DNA from: Bog-756 sp963812885
GTDB taxonomy: Bacteria; Actinomycetota; Acidimicrobiia; Acidimicrobiales; RAAP-2
DNA: 64,000 bases
NCBI GenBank assembly: GCA_963812885.1
Contig: CAWEWZ010000007.1
Span: forward strand, 488,109 to 552,108
Direction of reading: 5' to 3'
Each line of letters begins with the position of its first letter. Positions within the stretch are counted from its first letter, which is position 1. Positions 26,869 through 38,869 of this stretch are shown one piece after another. The translations under genes were made by a program, and so were the position numbers. The notes beneath the pieces are model-generated. The model was not told the DNA's origin, did not search any database, and worked only from the letters and a program-made list of their open reading frames with translations.

Positions 26869-29800
26869 TCAGCGTTCGATGGCGTTGGGCCCGAGCAGCA
26901 CCCGGAGCTCGCCGACCAGGCCCCGCCGGCTGTCCACGTTGAACTCGGGGGGCAGGCGCAGCACCTTCTCGCCGACATGGAGGAAGACCGGCGAATCCCC
27001 CGGATGCTCGGCCAGGAGGTGCTTCAACCCGTCGACCGTGTGGTCGGTGAGGCTGTTGATGGGCAGGGAGATCCGGAGGTCGGTCGAGCCCTCCACCGCC
27101 AGCTCCGGGCGCTGGACCTCCATGCACACCACCTTGAGGCGGTCGTCGCGCAAGTCGACCCTGCCCTTCAGCACGACGATGGCGTCGTCGTCGAGGAGGG
27201 CGCCGTAGTCGGCCATGGCCTTCGGGAAGACGAACACCTCGATCGAGGCGTTGAGGTCCTCGAGCACGAAGGTGGCCATCAGGTCGCCCTTCTTGGTGTA
27301 GCGGCGGGTCAGATCGGTGACCACCCCGCCGATGAGGCGGACCTGGCCCTCCCCGCCGTAACCGGTCCCGGCGCCGATCCCGCTGCCGGCATCGGGGTCG
27401 GCGTCACGCAGCTCGGCCAGGGTGCAGTCGACGAGCCTGGCCAGCGAGCCCTCCAGCCCCATCAGCGGGTGGTCGCTGATGTAGAGCCCGAGCATCTCCT
27501 TTTCGAAGGCCAGGCGTTGTGACTTGTCGAACTCGGTGTCGGGCACCGGGGTCCGGGTGTCGGCGAAGCCGGTGGCATGGCCCGACGTCTCGGGCTCGAG
27601 GGAGGCGAACAGCGAGACCACGCCGGCATCGTGCTCCCGGCGGCGCTCGGTGGTCCGGTCGACGATGTCCTCGAAGACCAGGCACAGCCCGCGGCGGGGG
27701 TGGCCGAGCGAGTCGAACCCGCCCGCCTTGATCAGCGACTCGATGGTCCGCTTGTTGAGCACCTGGGGGTCCACCCGCTGACAGAAGTCGTAGAAGTCGA
27801 CGTAGGGACCGTTGCGCTCGCGCTCCTCGACGATGAGGGCGACCAACCCTGCCCCCACGTTGCGCACGGCGGCCAGGCCGAAGGTGATGGCGCCCGGGCT
27901 GCCTCCTTGCTCGCCGATGACCCCTTGGCCACCGGAGAAGTCGGCGGCGAAGTCCGACAGCGAACGGTTGACGTCGGGGACCAGCGTCTCGATGCCCAGC
28001 GACCGGCACTCGCCGAGGTAGACCGCGGTCTTGTCCTTGTTGTCCTTGACCGAGGTCAGCAGGCTGGCCAGGTACTCGACCGGGTAGTGGGCCTTCAACC
28101 ATGCCGTCTGGTAGGCGATGAAGCCGTACCCGTAGGCGTGGGACTTGTTGAAGGCGTAGTCGGCGAAGGGCTCGATGATGTCGAACAGTTCGGTCCCCAG
28201 CGACTCGTCGTAGCCGGTGGCCACGCAGCCGGCCACGAACTTCTCACGCTCGGCTTGGATGAGGGCGCGGTTCTTCTTCCCGCACGCCTTCCGCAGGTTG
28301 TCGGCCTCGGCCAGGTCGTAGCCGGCGATCTTCTGGGCCACCCGCATGACCGACTCCTGGTAGATCATCAGGCCGTAGGTGTCGCCGAGGATCTCCTCGA
28401 GGTCGGGGTGGAGGTAGGCGACCTGTTGTCGGCCGTTCTTCCGGTCGGCGTAGTCGCGGTGCATGTTGGCCGCCATCGGCCCCGGTCGGTAGAGGGCGAC
28501 CAGGGCGGCGACGTCGTCGAAGGTGGTGGGGGCGAGCGAGCGCATGAGGGAGCGCATGGGGCCGCCCTCGAGTTGGAACACGCCCATCGAGTCGCCCTTG
28601 CACAGCATGGCGAAGGTATCGGGGTCGTCGAGAGGGATCCGGTCGATGTCGGGCCGGCTGCCGGTCGACGCCTCGATCAGATCGAGGGCCCGCTCGATCA
28701 CCGAGAGATTGCGGAGCCCGAGGAAGTCCATCTTGAGCAGACCGAGGTCCTCGACCCCGTGCATCTCGTACTGGGTGACGATGGGGGACTCGTCGGGATC
28801 GCTGCCGTCGGGCTTGCGTTGGACGGGTAGGTACTCGGTCAGGGGCTCGTCGGTGATGACCACGGCGGCGGCGTGGATGCCGTCCTGCCGCCGCAGGCCT
28901 TCGAGGCCCTTGGCCACGTCGATGACCCGCTTGGCCTCGGCGTCGGTCTCGTACATGGCCCGCAGCTCGCCGGCGGCGGCGAATCCGTCCTCGTGACCGT
29001 CGGTTCGGGACAGGCAGGCCGCCAACGGCGTGTCGCGACCCATGAGCAACGGGGGCATCGCCTTGGCGATCTTGTCGCCCACGATGTACGGATAGCCGAG
29101 CACCCGTGCCGCGTCGCGTACCGCGGCCCGGGCCTTGATGGTCGAGAAGGTCACGATCTGGGCCACGTGGTCGGAGCCGTAGCGGTCGGCGGCGTACTTG
29201 ATCATCTCGCCCCGGTAGCGCTCGTCGAAGTCCATGTCGATGTCGGGCATCTGGATCCGGCCCGGGTTGAGGAACCGTTCGAACAGGAGGTCGTAGCGGA
29301 TGGGGTCGAGGTCGACGATCTGGAGGCAGTAGGCCACACAGCAGCCGGCCGCCGAACCGCGACCCGGGCCCACCCTGATCCGACGGGAGCGGGCGAAGCG
29401 GATCAGGTCCCACACCACGAGGAAGTAGGCGGAGAAGCCCATGTCGGCGATGACTCCCAGCTCATAGTCGAGCCGGGACATCACCGCCGCCGGGACCGGG
29501 TGGCCGTAGCGCTCCTTGGCCCCCTCCACGCTCAGGTGGCGCAGGTAGTTGGCGGCCCGTTCCTCGTAGGTGGCCCCGGTGAACTCGTCGGGCACCGGGA
29601 AGCGGGGCAGGCTGGGCCGGCCGAAGTCGATCTCCACCGAGGCCCGTTCGGCGATCAGCAATGTGTTGTCGCACGCCTCCGGGAGCTCGGCGAAGAGATG
29701 GCGCATCTCGGCGGCCGATTTGAGGTAGTGCTCCTGGCCCTCGAACTTGAAGCGCTTGGGATCGTCGATGAGCGCACCGGTCTGGACGCAGAGCAGCGCG

Positions 29801-30555
29801 TCGTGGGCCACGTGGTCCTCGCGGTTGGTGTAGTGGCTGTCGTTGGTGGCCAGCAACGGCGCCCCGATCCGGCGGGCGATCTCGACCAGGGCCGGGTTGG
29901 TCTTGTGCTGCTCGGGCAGGCCGTGATCCTGGAGCTCGACGAAGAGGTTGCCCTTCCCGAAGATGTCCTGGAGCCGGGCGGCCAGGGCCTCGGCCTTGAT
30001 GCGGTCGTCGGCCAACAACGCCTGGAGCACGACCCCTCCGAGGCACCCGGTGGTGGCGATGAGTCCGGTGGCGTACTGCTCGAGGAGCTCCCAGTCGAGC
30101 CGGGGCTTGTAGTAGTAGCCCTCGAGGTAGGCGGCGGACGACAGCTTGAGCAGGTTCTTGTAGCCCTCGGTGGACTCGGCCAGCAGGGTGAGGTGGTAGT
30201 AGAGCTTCTCCCCACCGGCCACGTCGCCACCGGTGTCGTCGATCTTGCCCTTGCGCACCGGGCGCTCGTGCCGCGATTCGGCCGCCATGTAGGCCTCGGT
30301 GCCGATGACCGGGTTGATCCCCGCCTCCTTGCAGGCGGCATAGAAGTCGAGGACTCCGTACATGTTGCCGTGATCGGTGATCCCGAGGGCCGGCTGGCCG
30401 TCGGCCACCGCCGAACTCACCAGGTCCTTCACCCGGGCGGCTCCGTCCAACATCGAGAATTCGGTGTGGGTGTGCAGGTGTGTGAACGACCGTGTGGCGA
30501 CCAACGGCAGGTACCTTCCTCGGCTTTGCCCGTCCGGCGACCCTGAGTTCTCCAC
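26869..30555 (-). CDS. dnaE: DNA polymerase III alpha subunit DnaE
   Basis: 1,228 residues, intact over 3.7 kb. The PHP domain begins RSFTHLHTHTEFSMLDGAARV with its metal-binding histidines. The polymerase core includes RVGPGRGSAAGCCVAYCL, the catalytic PDIDMDFDERYRGEMI and VFQLEGGPMRSLMRSL. An HhH region (RVDPQVLNKRTIESLIKAGGFDSLG) and a C-terminal OB fold (VTDLTRRYTKKGDLMATFVLED) follow. It is the replicative polymerase of Actinobacteria. The GTG at 30555 may be followed by a later true start. A TATCGT box on the minus strand (30594-30589) may be its promoter. Confidence 0.96.
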   Translation of the reverse strand: MENSGSPDGQSRGRYLPLVATRSFTHLHTHTEFSMLDGAARVKDLVSSAVADGQPALGITDHGNMYGVLDFYAACKEAGINPVIGTEAYMAAESRHERPVRKGKIDDTGGDVAGGEKLYYHLTLLAESTEGYKNLLKLSSAAYLEGYYYKPRLDWELLEQYATGLIATTGCLGGVVLQALLADDRIKAEALAARLQDIFGKGNLFVELQDHGLPEQHKTNPALVEIARRIGAPLLATNDSHYTNREDHVAHDALLCVQTGALIDDPKRFKFEGQEHYLKSAAEMRHLFAELPEACDNTLLIAERASVEIDFGRPSLPRFPVPDEFTGATYEERAANYLRHLSVEGAKERYGHPVPAAVMSRLDYELGVIADMGFSAYFLVVWDLIRFARSRRIRVGPGRGSAAGCCVAYCLQIVDLDPIRYDLLFERFLNPGRIQMPDIDMDFDERYRGEMIKYAADRYGSDHVAQIVTFSTIKARAAVRDAARVLGYPYIVGDKIAKAMPPLLMGRDTPLAACLSRTDGHEDGFAAAGELRAMYETDAEAKRVIDVAKGLEGLRRQDGIHAAAVVITDEPLTEYLPVQRKPDGSDPDESPIVTQYEMHGVEDLGLLKMDFLGLRNLSVIERALDLIEASTGSRPDIDRIPLDDPDTFAMLCKGDSMGVFQLEGGPMRSLMRSLAPTTFDDVAALVALYRPGPMAANMHRDYADRKNGRQQVAYLHPDLEEILGDTYGLMIYQESVMRVAQKIAGYDLAEADNLRKACGKKNRALIQAEREKFVAGCVATGYDESLGTELFDIIEPFADYAFNKSHAYGYGFIAYQTAWLKAHYPVEYLASLLTSVKDNKDKTAVYLGECRSLGIETLVPDVNRSLSDFAADFSGGQGVIGEQGGSPGAITFGLAAVRNVGAGLVALIVEERERNGPYVDFYDFCQRVDPQVLNKRTIESLIKAGGFDSLGHPRRGLCLVFEDIVDRTTERRREHDAGVVSLFASLEPETSGHATGFADTRTPVPDTEFDKSQRLAFEKEMLGLYISDHPLMGLEGSLARLVDCTLAELRDADPDAGSGIGAGTGYGGEGQVRLIGGVVTDLTRRYTKKGDLMATFVLEDLNASIEVFVFPKAMADYGALLDDDAIVVLKGRVDLRDDRLKVVCMEVQRPELAVEGSTDLRISLPINSLTDHTVDGLKHLLAEHPGDSPVFLHVGEKVLRLPPEFNVDSRRGLVGELRVLLGPNAIER

Positions 30556-30684
30556 AGGGTGTGGACGAGTTACAGCAGTGTGATTCCGACGATAGCGCGA
30601 CGGGACGCGGGCCGGGGGCGTTGCCGATCAGGCCTGGTCGGCGGCGGGTGCCCCGGTCGGCAGTCGGGGGTCGGCGCCGTCGGG

Positions 30685-31224
30685 TCAGAGGTAGGTGCCC
30701 GGACGCCCGGCCGACGGATCGGTTCCCTGGGGCAGGGATCGCTGGCGCATCTCGTCGAGCTGGGCCCGGGCGGCCACCTGCTGGGCCACCAGCGTGGCCT
30801 GGATGCCATGGAAGAGCCCTTCGAGCCAGCCGACCAGCTGGGCGTGGGCGATCCGCAGCTCGGCATCGGACGGTGTCGGGTTGTCGAAGGGGATCGACAC
30901 CCGGTCCAGTTCGGCGGCCAGGTCGGGCGACAGCCCTTCGGCCAGCTCGCGGATCGACTGCTCGTAGATCTCGCGGAGCCGTCCCCGGCTGGCCTCGTCG
31001 AGGGGGGCCGAGCGCACCTCCTCGAGCAACTGCTTGACCATCGACCCGATGCGCAGCAGCTTGGCCGGGTGCTCGATCGACTCGGTCTGCCCCTCCTCGG
31101 GGTCGACCACGTCGGCGGTCCCCGACGGCGTTTCGGCGCCGGCCGGTGGCCTGGTGCCGTCGACCACCTCGGGACGGAGCGGGGCGTCGTCGGCCGTCTC
31201 GGACAGGGGTGGTGTGGTGTCCAT
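30685..31224 (-). CDS. bpa: Bacterial proteasome activator Bpa (PafE)
   Basis: 179 residues, intact. The helical core reads HPAKLLRIGSMVKQLLEEVR, PLDEASRGRLREIYEQSI and DAELRIAHAQLVGWLEGLFHGIQ, closely like mycobacterial Bpa. The C-terminus ends GTYL, giving the hydrophobic-Tyr-X tail that docks into the 20S proteasome and opens its gate without ATP. Its presence implies that this organism has a 20S proteasome, a trait largely restricted to Actinobacteria among bacteria. The 129 bases before dnaE start hold no other gene. Confidence 0.93.
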   Translation of the reverse strand: MDTTPPLSETADDAPLRPEVVDGTRPPAGAETPSGTADVVDPEEGQTESIEHPAKLLRIGSMVKQLLEEVRSAPLDEASRGRLREIYEQSIRELAEGLSPDLAAELDRVSIPFDNPTPSDAELRIAHAQLVGWLEGLFHGIQATLVAQQVAARAQLDEMRQRSLPQGTDPSAGRPGTYL

Positions 31225-31226
31225 GG

Positions 31227-32378
31227 TCAGATGTTCCCACTTCCGGTCAGCGCCACCAAGGGGACGAGCAGTTCGTCACTGGTCAGGGACCCGTGCCGGC
31301 TGTACAAGCGGTTCTCGCCGGTGTCGGCCGGGTCGATGAAGGCGATGGGGGCATGGGGCAGCAACGCCACATCGCCCAGTCGGGTGACGAGATCGCCGGG
31401 CAGCGGTCCGCCGAACAGACCGGCGGTGATCAGCTCGTCCCGGCCCAGGACCCAGGTGGTGTCGCCGTACCGGTCGGCGGCCGCGGCCCGCAGGTCGGCG
31501 GCCGCCCCTGGGCGGGCGTGCAGCCAGCGGAAGCGGCCCTCACCGGACATGAAGTGGACCATGGACATGATGTCGCGGCCGAGCAACTCGACCTCCCCGA
31601 CGTCGATCTCCCCGTGGTCGGCCGTCACCACCAGGACGGCGCCGGGTGGGAGCTCGGTGACCAGGTCGGCCACCAGGCGGTCGACGGCCCGGAGCTCGGC
31701 GTCGTAGAGGTCCCCGAGCCCGTTGCCGTGGGCCACCTTGTCGATGCCGTCGTAGTAGGCGTAGATGAACGGTTCGCCCTCGTCGAGCAGTCGGCCGACC
31801 TCGATGGGCAGGGACGAGGGCACCTTGTACCCGCGCAGGGGTGAGTCCCCCAGATGGGCGGCGGTGAACCCGGTCCCCCCGAACTCGTCCTTGGACACCA
31901 CGGGCACGGGCGCCTCCGAACCCGGGAACGACGGGAAGGGCTGGAACCGGTGGGCGGGGACGGTGCGGCGGGCGTCGCGGGGCCGGCCGCTGCCCAGGGT
32001 CCAACGGAGCACATTGAGGATCTCGTCGTCGACGGCCAGTCGGTAGCCGAGCAGGCCGTGCTGGCTCGGGGACCGTCCGGTGGTGATCGAGGTCAGGGCG
32101 CAGGCGGTGGTGGTGGGCGCCACCGAGGTGATGGACGAGCCGATGCCCTCGGCCCCCGAGAGCGTGGGGGTCAGGGCCGGCCGGGCCCGGAGCTGTTCCC
32201 AGCCCAGACCGTCGACGACCAGCAGCACCACCTGGCGGGCATGGGCGACCGACTCGGGCACCCAGGGAGGGAGACCCCGATCGGGATCGGTGCCGCCGAG
32301 CAGTGCCGGGACGACGTTGGCGATGCAGGCTCCGTCGTAGTCGGGGAGGGTGAGCGGAGGAAGTTCGGGAGCGGGCAT
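31227..32378 (-). CDS. Alkaline phosphatase superfamily nucleotide pyrophosphatase/phosphodiesterase
   Basis: 383 residues, intact. Motifs are QVVLLVVDGLGWEQL (first metal Asp), SVAPTTTACALTSITTG (nucleophile Thr), YYDGIDKVAHGNGLG and VVTADHGEIDVGE (metal-binding Asp-His). These match the type I phosphodiesterase branch of the alkaline phosphatase fold. There is no signal peptide, so it is probably cytosolic; the substrate is unknown. It lies 2 bases upstream of bpa and is likely co-transcribed. Its start matches a leaderless promoter. Confidence 0.88.
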   Translation of the reverse strand: MPAPELPPLTLPDYDGACIANVVPALLGGTDPDRGLPPWVPESVAHARQVVLLVVDGLGWEQLRARPALTPTLSGAEGIGSSITSVAPTTTACALTSITTGRSPSQHGLLGYRLAVDDEILNVLRWTLGSGRPRDARRTVPAHRFQPFPSFPGSEAPVPVVSKDEFGGTGFTAAHLGDSPLRGYKVPSSLPIEVGRLLDEGEPFIYAYYDGIDKVAHGNGLGDLYDAELRAVDRLVADLVTELPPGAVLVVTADHGEIDVGEVELLGRDIMSMVHFMSGEGRFRWLHARPGAAADLRAAAADRYGDTTWVLGRDELITAGLFGGPLPGDLVTRLGDVALLPHAPIAFIDPADTGENRLYSRHGSLTSDELLVPLVALTGSGNI

Positions 32379-32386
32379 CGGTGCCG

Positions 32387-32392
32387 ACTGTA
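32387..32392 (-). promoter_or_regulatory. -10 box for a predicted leaderless phosphodiesterase-bpa mRNA
   Basis: On the minus strand TACAGT ends 8 nt before the ATG at 32378. No Shine-Dalgarno sequence is present. Confidence 0.45.
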
Positions 32393-32411
32393 GGCGACCG
32401 GTGCCGGGGGA

Positions 32412-33130
32412 TCAGCTCCGGGGGAGCAGGGCGCGGACCGTCTTGTAGCAGTGACCGTCCCGGGGGGTGCTGATCGACGCCACCAGGTAGTGGGGCTTGA
32501 ACCCGAGCGCGGCGGCCAGGTCCTTGCCGTGGAGACGGTCCCGGCGGGCGACGTCCAGGGTCCGTTCGGCAAAGGGGTCCTCGACTGGGAGCCAGTTGTC
32601 ACTGCGGCCCCAGCCGAACCGGATCCACACCGAGCGGTCCTCGATGCGGCGGAACAGGACCGGGCCCTTGGTCGGCACGATCAGGGCGAGCGACGGGCGA
32701 AAACCCCGGAACTCCCAGTAGGGGGCCGACGCGCCGGGGAACCCGAGCACATGCTCCTCGGTCGGTGCGGCCAACCGGTGGAGGAGGCGACGGACCCGCC
32801 GGCCGTGGAGAGTCCCGAGGTGGCGGGGCAGCCCCTCGGCGGTGACCGCCTCGGGCTGGGCCAGGTCGTCGCGTTCGGGCTCCTCGGCCAGTCGGGCTTC
32901 GACGACGTCGAAGGGGGACAGGTCCGGTCCGTGGTCGTCGGGCCAGGCCACCCGCACCCGCACCAGCGTTCCCGAGGCCAGGTCCACCCCGGTGGTGTCC
33001 TCGATGTGGCAGGCCAGGACCAGCACGGTGAGCGTCGATCCTCCGGCCACCTCGATCCGCGGCTGCGGCTTGATGGCCCGGACGACGCCGCGGGCCGTCC
33101 CACTCCTGGGCGTCCTGGTCGACCCTCTGC

Positions 33131-33134
<4 letters not shown>
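32412..33134 (-). CDS. Conserved hypothetical protein
   Basis: 240 residues. The GTG start overlaps the stop of the DUF255 gene (GTGA), which fixes the frame. It begins with a basic tail, then IKPQPRIEVAGGSTLTVLVLACHIEDTTG, and ends with PYWEFRGFRPSLALIVPTKG, VWIRFGWGRSDNWLPVEDP and SISTPRDGHCYKTVRALLP. The conserved-looking blocks and GC-rich third positions show it is real. I recognise no catalytic motif and cannot suggest a function beyond coupling with the thioredoxin-domain protein. Confidence 0.65.
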
Positions 33135-35196
<2,062 letters not shown>

Positions 35197-35206
<10 letters not shown>

Positions 35207-35881
35207 CGGCGACCGCCATCTCCGACCGCCGGGCCGCGACCCACCAGGAGGGCGAATCCACGCCACCGCCACAGGCAGTCGACCTGGCCCAGGCCGGCCT
35301 CGCCCATCCACTGCAGCTGCGGGCCCACCCCGGCCAGGCGGTCCTCGGGGTCGTCCTCGGGGCGACCGATCAGGGCCAGGAACTCGGAGTGCAGCTCGGG
35401 GGTGGCCGAGGCCACGACCTCGAGGTTGGCGAACAGCCCCCCGGGAACCAGACGACGGGCGACCTCGGCGAACAGGCTGCGCTTCCGATCGTCATCCAGA
35501 TGATGGATGGCGAACCCGGACACGATCACGTCGAACGTGCCCAGCGGCTCGATCGACCGGGAGAGGTCCCACTCCCGCACGCTGACCCGGCGATCACCGG
35601 CTGAAGCGGTGGCGGGCCCGCTCCAGCATGGCCGGCGAGCTGTCGACGGCGACGACCCGGCGGAGGGAGGGGCGACCCTCGAGAGCCAGGGCGGCCAGCC
35701 GGCCGTCCCCGCACCCGAGGTCGAGGAGGGACCGGGGCCGGTCCGGCAGCAGCGTCCGGAGGACGTCCTCGCCGGCGGCCCGGGGGGCGAGCCCGTCGAT
35801 ACGGTCGAGGTACCGGTCCACCCGGTGGACGTCGCACCAGCTGGACACGGGGGCCTGGTCGGGGTGCGGTGCCAGTTCCAC
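35197..35881 (-). CDS. Class I SAM-dependent methyltransferase, one frame break
   Basis: About 227 residues across two frames joined near 35,598. The SAM motif is SLLDLGCGDGRLAALALEG near residue 52, with VVAVDSSPAMLERAR after it. The second part continues FDVIVSGFAIHHLDDDRKRSLFAEVARRLVPGG. The substrate is unknown. The GTG at 35881 has CACAAT six bases upstream, a weak version of the leaderless box. Its 3' end overlaps the start of the DUF255 gene, so the two are probably one operon with the hypothetical protein downstream. Confidence 0.85.
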
Positions 35882-35918
35882 GCCACCATTGTGCCTCAGC
35901 CGCCCCGGGCCGGATGCC

Positions 35919-35924
35919 TAGTGT
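35919..35924 (+). promoter_or_regulatory. -10 box for a predicted leaderless SDR mRNA
   Basis: TAGTGT ends 8 nt before the ATG at 35933, within the 51-base divergent gap to the methyltransferase gene. No Shine-Dalgarno sequence is present. Confidence 0.45.
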
Positions 35925-35932
35925 GTCAGCCC

Positions 35933-36712
35933 ATGGAACTGCGTCTGGACGGCAAGACCGCGCTGGTCACCGGGGCCTCCCGGGGGATCGGGCAGGCCAT
36001 CGCGCTGGCCTTCTCGTCGGCCGGCGCCTCGGTGATGATCTCGTCGCGCAAGGACGAGGCCCTGGCCCGCTCGGCCGAGGAGATCGATGCGGCCAAGGGG
36101 GAAGGTGCCGGAGCGGTGGACTGGAGGGTGGCCAACGCCGGTGACCCGGAACAGGCGGCGGCGTGTGTGGCGGCCACCGTCGAGCGGTTCGGCGCCGTCG
36201 ACATCCTGGTGAACAACGCGGCCACCAATCCCTACTACGGACCGATCATGGACCTCGACACGGCCCGGGCCGACAAGACGGTCCGGGTCAATCAGACCGG
36301 GTATCTCGAATGGGTCCAGGCGGCCTGGCGGGCGGGGATGTCGGAGCGAGGCGGGGCCGTGCTCAACCTGGCCTCCATCGGCGGCCTGTCGGTGGAGGGC
36401 GGCATCGGCTGGTACAACGTGACCAAGGCGGCGGTCATCCACCTGACCAGCCAACTGGCGGGGGAGCTGGGCCCGACGGTCCGGGTCAACGCCCTCGCCC
36501 CGGGTCTGGTCAAGACCGAATTCGCCCGTGCCCTGTGGGAGCCGGGCGAGGAGGCCATCGCCCGCCGGCTGCCCCTGCGTCGGCTCGGCGAGGTGGGGGA
36601 CATCGCCGCCGCCGCGCTGTTCCTCTGTTCGGACGCCGCTTCGTGGATCACCGGCCACACGCTGGTCATCGACGGCGGGGCCCTGTGCATCGCCAGCGGC
36701 GGCCTCAACTGA
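35933..36712 (+). CDS. Short-chain dehydrogenase/reductase (classical SDR)
   Basis: 259 residues, intact. The cofactor motif TALVTGASRGIGQA is at residues 9-22, VNNAATN near 88, the catalytic YNVTK (Tyr-x-x-x-Lys) near 160 with the preceding Ser in ASIGGLS, and RVNALAPGLVKTEF near 188. The Arg after the glycine motif region (SSRKDEA) suggests NADPH. Substrate is unknown; close family members include glucose or 3-oxoacyl reductases. It is divergent from the methyltransferase and convergent with menE. Confidence 0.9.
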   Translation: MELRLDGKTALVTGASRGIGQAIALAFSSAGASVMISSRKDEALARSAEEIDAAKGEGAGAVDWRVANAGDPEQAAACVAATVERFGAVDILVNNAATNPYYGPIMDLDTARADKTVRVNQTGYLEWVQAAWRAGMSERGGAVLNLASIGGLSVEGGIGWYNVTKAAVIHLTSQLAGELGPTVRVNALAPGLVKTEFARALWEPGEEAIARRLPLRRLGEVGDIAAAALFLCSDAASWITGHTLVIDGGALCIASGGLN

Positions 36713-36726
36713 CGTCCGGGCGGCGG

Positions 36727-37853
36727 TCAGTGGAGGTCGGCCCGACGGACCTTGCCGCTCGGGGTCCGGGGTAGCGATCCCACCACCACCAGCTGACGGG
36801 GGGCCGCCCAACGGGCCAGGGTGGACGAGACGAGCTCGCGGAGGTCCTCGAGTTTCGGGGGCACCGCCGGGTCGGTCGGGACCACCCAGGCCACCACCCG
36901 ATCGCCCCACTCGGCGTCGGCGCGCTTCCACACCGCCACCTGGTCGACGCCGGGATGGCCCGACAGGACCCGCTCGACCGGAGCGGGCCAGACCTTCTCG
37001 CCGCCGGTGACGATCACCTCGGCCATGCGGCCGAACACGGCCAGGGTCCCGTCGGCGGACAGGCGTCCCCCGTCCCCCGTGGGCAGCCATCCGTCGGCGG
37101 TCCGGGGGTCCGACCCGTCGCGGTAGGAGCGGAGGAGCATCGGGCCCCGGACCAGCACCTCGCCCGCCTCACCCACCGCCCCGTCTCCGATGCGGACCTC
37201 GACGCCGGCCAGTGGTTCCCCGTCGTAGACGACACCGGAGCCGGTCTCGGTCATGCCGTAGGTGGTGACGACATTGTCGGCCAGCTCGGCGGGGGGGCGG
37301 CGCCGCCCAGCACCACGGTCCGGAACGCGGATCCGTCGACGCGGTCGAGGGCGGTGGCCACCAACGAGACCAGGGTGGCCCCCGACCGGGCCTGGCGCCC
37401 CACCTCGGCGGCGTCGAAGCCCTCGAGCACGGTGCAGGGTGTGCCGGTGACCAGCGAGCGGGTCACCACCGAGAGACCCCCGATGTGGGCCAGCGGGAGG
37501 CAGGCCAGCCAGCGGTCGGTCCCGGTGTCCACCTCCAGCCGGACCGAGGTGGCCAGGGCCGACGCCCTGACCGAGTCGTGGGTCAGGACGACGCCCTTGG
37601 GAATGCCGCTGGTGCCGCTGGTGGCGACCACCAAGGCGTCACCCGGCTCGACCGGCCGGCCGGCCGGCTGGCGGTGCTCACCGTCGGGATCCACGATGGT
37701 CGAGGGCCGGAAGGCGTCGACGATCTGGGCCACTGCCGGTGGTGGGAGCCTCGGGTCGAGGGGCAACACGGCGTGGCCGGCCGCCCAGGCCGTCTCGAGG
37801 GCCTCGACGAAGCCGGGTCCGGCCGGGAGATCGAGCGCTACCAGCTCCGGCAT
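36727..37853 (-). CDS. menE: o-Succinylbenzoate-CoA ligase MenE, one frame break
   Basis: About 375 residues, short like other actinobacterial MenE. The AMP-binding motif VVATSGTSGIPKGVVLTHDS is near residue 75. After a frame change near 37,297 (one base missing in a run of seven C) come TTYGMTETGSGVVYDG, DGWLPTGDGGRL and the C-terminal LPRTPSGKVRRADL with the catalytic Lys. MenE activates o-succinylbenzoate for menaquinone synthesis. It is transcribed away from menB, its partner in the pathway. Confidence 0.9.
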
Positions 37854-37859
37854 GGCGGT

Positions 37860-37865
37860 AGCCTA
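37860..37865 (-). promoter_or_regulatory. -10 box for a predicted leaderless menE mRNA
   Basis: On the minus strand TAGGCT ends 6 nt before the menE ATG at 37853. The divergent menB start is only 40 bases further on. Confidence 0.45.
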
Positions 37866-37905
37866 GGCGACCGTACGAGTACCGACTCTAGGAGTGATTG
37901 GTCGA

Positions 37906-38847
37906 ATGGTTGTGCCGGAACAGGTCAAGGGAGACGCGGCTGGCGGCCGGACCGGACCGGAGACGGTCATCACCGGCCCACCCGTCGACCCGGTGGACCG
38001 GTTCCGGGCCCAGCCGCTGCCGGACTGGGAGCGTAAGGGCGAGTATCGGGACATCCACTACGACGTGGCCGATGGCCTGGCCAAACTGACCATCGCCCGA
38101 CCCGAGGTCCGCAACGCCTTCCGGCCCCAGACCCTGTTCGAACTGGCCGACGCCTTCAACGCGGCTCGGGACGACCCCTCGGTGGGGGTGGTCATCCTGA
38201 CCGGCGAGGGACCCGACGCCTTCTGTTCGGGTGGCGATCAGAAGATCCGGGGCGACGACGGCTATCTGGGCGACGACGCCGTGGCCCGACAGGGGATCGG
38301 CCGGCTCAACGTCCTCGACCTCCAGATCCAGATCCGCCGGCTGCCCAAGCCGGTGGTGGCCATGGTGGCCGGGTACGCCATCGGCGGCGGCCACATCCTG
38401 CACCTGGTGTGCGACCTGTCCATCGCCGCCGACAACGCCAGGTTCGGGCAGACCGGCCCCAAGGTGGGCAGTTTCGACGGGGGATACGGAGCCAGTCTCC
38501 TGGCCCGCACCATCGGCCTCAAGCGGGCCAAGGAGGTGTGGTTCCTGTGCCGGCAGTACGACGCCGACACCGCCCTCGATTGGGGGCTGGTCAACCAGGT
38601 CGTGCCGCTCGCCGATCTGGAGACCGAGACGGTGGCCTGGTGCCGTCAGATGCTCTCGCTGTCCCCGATCGCCCTCCGGATGCTCAAGGGCGGCCTGCAC
38701 GCGGCCGACGACGGGTTGGCCGGCCTCCAGCAGTTCGCCGGCGACGCCACCATGCTCTTCTATATGAGCGAGGAGGGCCAGGAGGGCCGCAACGCCTTCC
38801 AGGAGCACCGCCCGCCTGACTTCGGCCGTTTCCCGCGGCGCCCGTGA
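37906..38847 (+). CDS. menB: 1,4-Dihydroxy-2-naphthoyl-CoA synthase MenB
   Basis: About 313 residues, intact crotonase-fold enzyme. Features are IHYDVADGLAKLTIARPEVRNAF, CSGGDQKIRG (oxyanion region), GYAIGGGHILHLVCDLSIAADNARFGQTGPKVGSFDGGYG with the conserved Asp/Gly, and FYMSEEGQEGRNAF at the end. It closes the second ring of the naphthoquinone. ATG 37906 has AGGAG 11 nt upstream; GTG 37894 is also in frame. The N-terminal ~45 residues are a long extension as in other actinobacterial MenB. Confidence 0.94.
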   Translation: MVVPEQVKGDAAGGRTGPETVITGPPVDPVDRFRAQPLPDWERKGEYRDIHYDVADGLAKLTIARPEVRNAFRPQTLFELADAFNAARDDPSVGVVILTGEGPDAFCSGGDQKIRGDDGYLGDDAVARQGIGRLNVLDLQIQIRRLPKPVVAMVAGYAIGGGHILHLVCDLSIAADNARFGQTGPKVGSFDGGYGASLLARTIGLKRAKEVWFLCRQYDADTALDWGLVNQVVPLADLETETVAWCRQMLSLSPIALRMLKGGLHAADDGLAGLQQFAGDATMLFYMSEEGQEGRNAFQEHRPPDFGRFPRRP

Positions 38848-38869
38848 CGACCGGGCAAGGGCGACGGCG

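Noticed and set aside
28873..30546. Plus-strand frame of 557 codons inside dnaE
   Set aside because: Antisense to a fully conserved dnaE; its Gly/Val/Glu-rich sequence matches no family.
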